Positions 6,299 through 10,359 of a stretch of DNA of 10,359 nt are shown here, one piece after another. This stretch comes from Roseimaritima sp. (GTDB lineage: Bacteria; Planctomycetota; Planctomycetia; Pirellulales; Pirellulaceae). Positions within the stretch are counted from its first letter, which is position 1, and each line of letters begins with the position of its first letter. Made by a program: the position numbers and the translations under genes. The notes under the pieces were generated by a model. It saw only the letters and a program-made list of their open reading frames with translations, did no database searches and had not been told where the DNA came from. The stretch spans positions 1-10,359 of the forward strand of contig SLFV01000468.1 of the NCBI GenBank assembly GCA_007124075.1, read 5' to 3'.

Positions 6299-8791
6299 GT
6301 GATAAGTTTGACGGTTTGGTGTTTGGCACTGGGGGCTTCGCTGTTAGCGTTGTTGTGGGCGCGAATTTTCTTCCTGCAAATGATGCGTGCCGAAGAAGGG
6401 ACGGAGCGGATGCGCCAGATCGCGTCGTTTGTGCGAACCGGTGCCGATGCCTATCTGGTCCAGCAGTACCGCTGGGTCGCAATCGTGTTTGTGTTTGTTG
6501 CGGCCGTGCTGGCGGTTTTCAGTTATTCCTTGGAAATTCTGAATGGTTTCGTTCCGCTTGCTTTCCTGACGGGCGGTCTGTTTTCCGGCCTTTGTGGATG
6601 GTTTGGCATGCGAACAGCCACGCAAGCAAGTAGCCGCACTGCGGCGGGTGCCCGTCGTTCGCTCAATGACGGTTTGCAGGTTGCTTTCCGCAGCGGTGCC
6701 GTGATGGGGCTGACGGTTGTGGGCATGGGATTGCTATATATCTGTCTGTGGTTTGGGTTCTTGTACTGGGTGTGGCCTCTGCTGGCGGGACCCGAGTCTG
6801 CTTACTCGCTGGAACAGATTTCGGTGGCGATGCTGTCCTTTGGCATGGGGGCCAGTGCCCAGGCGTTGTTTGCGCGTGTCGGTGGTGGGATTTTCACCAA
6901 GGCCGCCGATGTGGGGGCCGATCTGGTGGGCAAGGTGGAGGAGGGGATGAATGAGGATTCGCCGAATAATCCTGCGACGATTGCGGACAACGTGGGGGAC
7001 AATGTTGGCGACGTTGCGGGAATGGGGGCCGATTTGTACGAATCCTACAGCGGTTCGATTCTGGCGGCAGCCGCTTTGGGGGTCGCCGCCTTTTCCCGAC
7101 CGGCGTTGCTTCCTGAGGGAATGTCCAGTACGGAGGCACAGTTGTCTGCAGCGATGTTGCCGATGGCAATTGCTGCTGCGGGGATCGTTGCCTCGATTGC
7201 TGGGATCTACGCGGTCCGCGCGCGGGAAGACGCTTCGCAGCGTGCGTTACTGCAAGCCCTGGCACGTGGAATCAATTTGGCGGCGGTGTTAGTTGTGTTG
7301 TTTTCCTTGGGGGTGACGATGTGGTTGATGCCGGCCGTCCCCGAGACCGTGCTGTTGGGTGTCATTCCAGGGATTGCAGTCAGTGTTGTGGTGGGACTGC
7401 TTGCTGGGTGGATCATTGGCAAATGGACCGAGTATCGCACCAGCGACGAATTTTCTCCCACGCAACGTCTTGCCGAACAGGCACAAACCGGCCCCGCGAC
7501 GTTGATTATCGGCGGCATTGCCGACGGGATGTTAAGCACCTGGGTCCCAGTGCTGGTGGTTTGCATTGGAACATTAACCGCGTTTGGTGCTGCGGTGGGA
7601 GGCCAGTTTACCGACCTGCAGTATTTTGCCTTGGGGCTGTACGGTGTCGGCGTCGCGGCGGTGGGAATGCTCAGTACGCTGGGAATTACGCTCGCGACGG
7701 ACGCTTACGGGCCGATCGCCGATAACGCGGGTGGGAATGCGGAAATGTCGGGTTTGGATGGGGCGGTACGTCAACGCACCGACGCGCTAGATTCCCTTGG
7801 TAACACCACGGCAGCAACCGGCAAAGGGTTTGCGATTGGATCAGCGGCATTGACCGCGCTGGCCTTGCTGGCTGCCTATGTCGAAAGTGTTCGTGACGGT
7901 TTTGATCGTTGGGGCCATTCGGTGGCGAAGGTGCTGGCCGAGGATGGGTTCTACAAACTGGCTCCCGGGTTTTTAATTCAGCGCAGCGGCGACAGCGTTA
8001 ACTCGTTTCTGGTTCCGCAGGCGGCGCTTGGCAAGGCCACAGTGGAGGAACAATGGAATGCACTTGAGGCAACCCAAGGGGGAATTCAGATTGATGATGG
8101 GTGGTTGGCGGCCTCCGGTCCAAAGGGGTTGCTGCGTTTTGATTCGGATTTGGCACCGCTGTTGCCATTGGATTCCGCGACGCTGCAAGATTTTATGATC
8201 TTCTACGATTGCACGCTGATGAATCCGCGCGTGATTGTTGGTGTGTTCTTGGGGGTCATGGCGGCGTTTGTCTTCTGCGCTTTGACAATGAAAGCGGTGG
8301 GCAACGCAGCCGAACAGATGGTTGTCGAGGTGCGTCGTCAATTACGCGAGAACCCGAAGATCAAAACAGGGGAAGCTTTACCCGATTACGCTAGTCCGAT
8401 TCAGATCAGCACTTTGGCAGCGCAGCGTCAGATGATCTTGCCAAGCTTGCTGGGGCTTGCGCTACCGATCATCGCGGGATTGTTATTGGGCGTAGCCGGG
8501 GTGTTAGGGCTGTTGGCTGGCTGTTTAACCAGCGGGTTTTGCTTGGCGATCTTCATGGCTAATTCTGGCGGAGCGTGGGATAACGCCAAGAAGTATTACG
8601 AAAGTGGGCATTTGGGGGGCAAGGGTAGTCCCGGCCACAAAGCGGCGGTTGTGGGGGATACGGTTGGTGATCCGTTCAAAGACACCAGCGGACCTAGTCT
8701 GAACATCTTGATTAAGCTGATGAGCATGGTCAGTGTGGTGGTTGCTGGATTAGTGGTTCGCTACAGTCTAATCGCCCTTGGGTGGTTCTAA
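6299..8791 (+). CDS. hppA: Membrane-bound ion-pumping inorganic pyrophosphatase
   Basis: An 830-residue polytopic inner-membrane enzyme that splits PPi and pumps H+ and/or Na+ outward. Signature motifs are intact: [18 protein letters not shown] (195-212), [12 protein letters not shown] (230-241) with the acidic PPi/Mg2+ ligands, [16 protein letters not shown] (501-516), and near the C-terminus [39 protein letters not shown]505 and G508 in the GNTT motif are the residues of the K+-dependent subfamily (K+-independent enzymes have Lys and Thr there). E248 in LYESY sits where Na+-transporting members carry their Glu, but other types share it, so the pumped ion is uncertain. The protein is longer than the usual 670-770 residues because residues about 530-637, between two membrane helices, form a long hydrophilic loop predicted to face the periplasm. 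The start is GTG with a good ribosome binding site. The gene is divergent from ssrA, and its last 24 bases overlap the convergent symporter gene. Confidence 0.96.
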   Translation: MISLTVWCLALGASLLALLWARIFFLQMMRAEEGTERMRQIASFVRTGADAYLVQQYRWVAIVFVFVAAVLAVFSYSLEILNGFVPLAFLTGGLFSGLCGWFGMRTATQASSRTAAGARRSLNDGLQVAFRSGAVMGLTVVGMGLLYICLWFGFLYWVWPLLAGPESAYSLEQISVAMLSFGMGASAQALFARVGGGIFTKAADVGADLVGKVEEGMNEDSPNNPATIADNVGDNVGDVAGMGADLYESYSGSILAAAALGVAAFSRPALLPEGMSSTEAQLSAAMLPMAIAAAGIVASIAGIYAVRAREDASQRALLQALARGINLAAVLVVLFSLGVTMWLMPAVPETVLLGVIPGIAVSVVVGLLAGWIIGKWTEYRTSDEFSPTQRLAEQAQTGPATLIIGGIADGMLSTWVPVLVVCIGTLTAFGAAVGGQFTDLQYFALGLYGVGVAAVGMLSTLGITLATDAYGPIADNAGGNAEMSGLDGAVRQRTDALDSLGNTTAATGKGFAIGSAALTALALLAAYVESVRDGFDRWGHSVAKVLAEDGFYKLAPGFLIQRSGDSVNSFLVPQAALGKATVEEQWNALEATQGGIQIDDGWLAASGPKGLLRFDSDLAPLLPLDSATLQDFMIFYDCTLMNPRVIVGVFLGVMAAFVFCALTMKAVGNAAEQMVVEVRRQLRENPKIKTGEALPDYASPIQISTLAAQRQMILPSLLGLALPIIAGLLLGVAGVLGLLAGCLTSGFCLAIFMANSGGAWDNAKKYYESGHLGGKGSPGHKAAVVGDTVGDPFKDTSGPSLNILIKLMSMVSVVVAGLVVRYSLIALGWF

Positions 8792-10359
8792 TTGACCGGT
8801 ACGATAACGTTGCCAGTAATCATCCAGGGCGCGTTTGGTGACGCCACTCAGCAGGAAGACACCGATCAAGTTGGGAATCGCCATGCCAAAGATCATCAGG
8901 TCGGAAAAGTCCAAGACTTTTGTTGCGGTGATCACCGAGCCTAGAAAGGTAAACAGCACGAACAGCATTTTGTAGACGATGGAACTGCGGGTCCCCAGAA
9001 GTTCCACAAAGCATCGCTCGCCGTAATACGACCAGGAGATGCAGGTGGAAATCGCAAACAGGACTACCGCCAAATACAGGATGTAGCCGAACCATTGGTG
9101 GCCACCGGTCTGGAAAGCCTCAAGTGTCAGGGCCGCCCCTTCGGACGGGCTGTCTGTCGATACACCTGCTACCAAAATCACCAGCGCCGTGGTGGTACAC
9201 ACCAGGACCGTATCGATGAATGGTTCCAGTAACGCCACAATCCCTTCGCTGATGGGTTCGTCGGTCTTTGCCGCACTGTGGGCAATCGGTGCCGAGCCAA
9301 CCCCCGCTTCATTGCTGAAAACGGCCCGTTGGGTTCCCGTGATCATCACTCCAATCAGTCCCCCGATTCCGGCGTCCATATTGAATGCCCCGGTGATGAT
9401 CGATACCAACGCCGTAGGCACCGCCTGAAAGTTGGAGATCAAGATATAAAACGCCGCCAACATGTACGCCGCACACATGAAGGGAACAATCGCCGCCGCA
9501 ACGCGACCGATTGAGCGGATCCCGCCAATGATGACCGCACCCACAATGCTGGCCATCACCAGGCCGTACAACCATGGTTTTTCATCAATCAGTGGCACCG
9601 CATTGCGGATGACGGCTAGCGACTGGTTAATCTGGTAGGCGTTGCCGCCTCCCATGCTGGCACCGACGCACAGGACCGCAAAAACCGTCGCCAGAACGGC
9701 ACCCAAGGGGGCCAAACCGAGTTCACTCAAGCCGACGCGGAGGTAACGCATCGGGCCACCCAGTACTTGTCCCCGATCATCCAGTTTCCGATAGATTTGT
9801 CCCAAGGAGCATTCGGCAAATTTTGTGCTCATCCCCAGCAGTCCCACCAGGATCATCCAGAACGAAGCACCGGGGCCACCGATGGCAACCGCAATCGCCA
9901 CGCCGCCAATATTTCCTAGTCCCACGGTGGCAGACAACGCAGCGGATAAAGCCTGGAAATGTGTGACTTCACCAACGTCACCGGGATCGTCGTAGTCACC
10001 ACGGGTCAAGCGGATCGCATGCCAGAAACCACGCAGGTTGATGAAGGCCATCCGCACGGTAAAAAACAGACCCGCCCCCAGCAGCAACAATACCACCAGG
10101 GGAATGCGAATCTGACTTGCCTGTTGATTGGGGGCGCGTGGCGCCGATTCGATCGACGGACCGAAAAAAATGACAGTTTCAATCGGACGGACAATCCATT
10201 GTCCAAAGAAAAGATCGACTTTGGCTTGCCAGTCGTCTTTCCGGTCACGCGTGGCGTCAGCGTCATTGCCGTTTTCCGGAAACAGGTGATTGTTAGTATC
10301 GGCATTTCCGCCGGCGGGTGGTGATTGTGCCGCTTGTTCGGGTTTTGCGGGGCCTTGAG
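8768..10359 (-). CDS. Alanine/glycine:cation symporter (AGCS family), 5'-truncated by window edge
   Basis: An inner-membrane secondary transporter that imports small amino acids with Na+ (or H+). At least 529 residues are visible; the frame stays open to the right edge, so the start lies outside. Family motifs: SATVGLGNIGGVAIAVAIGGPGA near the N-terminal core, GGPMRYL, NEAGVGSAPIAHSAAKTDEP and FIDTVLVCTTTALVIL; roughly ten membrane helices follow one another. A GTG at 10096 could be taken as a start, but the 87 codons before it are clearly coding: they read into FFGQWIVRPIETVIFFG and IRIPLVVLLLLGAG, the normal AGCS N-terminal helices. Before those is a hydrophilic, Ala/Asn/Asp/Gln/Pro-rich stretch (about 10220-10357) that looks like a disordered linker, so a signal peptide or extra domain may lie further upstream. 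It ends with TAG inside the 3' end of hppA. Substrate and ion are not decidable from this sequence. Confidence 0.93.
   Translation of the reverse strand, partial: QGPAKPEQAAQSPPAGGNADTNNHLFPENGNDADATRDRKDDWQAKVDLFFGQWIVRPIETVIFFGPSIESAPRAPNQQASQIRIPLVVLLLLGAGLFFTVRMAFINLRGFWHAIRLTRGDYDDPGDVGEVTHFQALSAALSATVGLGNIGGVAIAVAIGGPGASFWMILVGLLGMSTKFAECSLGQIYRKLDDRGQVLGGPMRYLRVGLSELGLAPLGAVLATVFAVLCVGASMGGGNAYQINQSLAVIRNAVPLIDEKPWLYGLVMASIVGAVIIGGIRSIGRVAAAIVPFMCAAYMLAAFYILISNFQAVPTALVSIITGAFNMDAGIGGLIGVMITGTQRAVFSNEAGVGSAPIAHSAAKTDEPISEGIVALLEPFIDTVLVCTTTALVILVAGVSTDSPSEGAALTLEAFQTGGHQWFGYILYLAVVLFAISTCISWSYYGERCFVELLGTRSSIVYKMLFVLFTFLGSVITATKVLDFSDLMIFGMAIPNLIGVFLLSGVTKRALDDYWQRYRTGQLEPPKGD

Noticed and set aside
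8768..10096. Symporter starting at GTG 10096
   Set aside because: It would remove conserved N-terminal AGCS helices that are encoded in frame upstream; the true start is beyond the window.

Overview
The window most likely comes from a planctomycete chromosome (phylum Planctomycetota, probably the Pirellulales, though the genus cannot be fixed from this sequence). The strongest evidence is the DUF1501 / planctomycete-cytochrome-DUF1549-DUF1553 / DUF1501 gene block, which is characteristic of that phylum.

Layout: (1) Bases 22-5544 (+) hold three co-directional genes that look like one operon. They are a Tat-exported DUF1501 protein, an 885-residue secreted 'planctomycete cytochrome C' + DUF1549 + DUF1553 protein whose start overlaps the previous stop (ATGA), and a second Tat-exported DUF1501 protein after a 52-base gap that carries a terminator-like hairpin. 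(2) Bases 5688-6061 (-) encode a one-piece tmRNA (ssrA). It has both tRNA-like ends, a clear PK1 pseudoknot, the tag ADANLAMAA, a good sigma70-type promoter and a strong intrinsic terminator. (3) Bases 6299-8791 (+) encode a membrane-bound ion-pumping pyrophosphatase (hppA) starting at GTG, divergent from ssrA. (4) Bases 8768-10359 (-) encode an alanine/glycine:cation symporter (AGCS family) convergent with hppA. The two 3' ends overlap by 24 bases, and the symporter gene runs off the right edge of the window.

How the genes may work together: the first block should produce envelope or periplasmic proteins. DUF1501 resembles the alkaline phosphatase/sulfatase fold, and the DUF1549/DUF1553 partner carries haem-type CxxCH motifs. 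Their substrate is unknown. tmRNA rescues stalled ribosomes. The pyrophosphatase couples PPi hydrolysis to export of H+ and/or Na+, and the neighbouring symporter would use a Na+ or H+ gradient to import amino acids, so the convergent pair is functionally plausible but not proven.

I did not find a wholly new defence-type or mobile system. The points most worth a second look are the tmRNA tag ending in -MAA, the nested palindromes inside the last tmRNA pseudoknot, a roughly 90-residue extra segment in an extracytoplasmic loop of the pyrophosphatase, the near-identical 3' ends of the two DUF1501 genes, and the hairpin between genes two and three.
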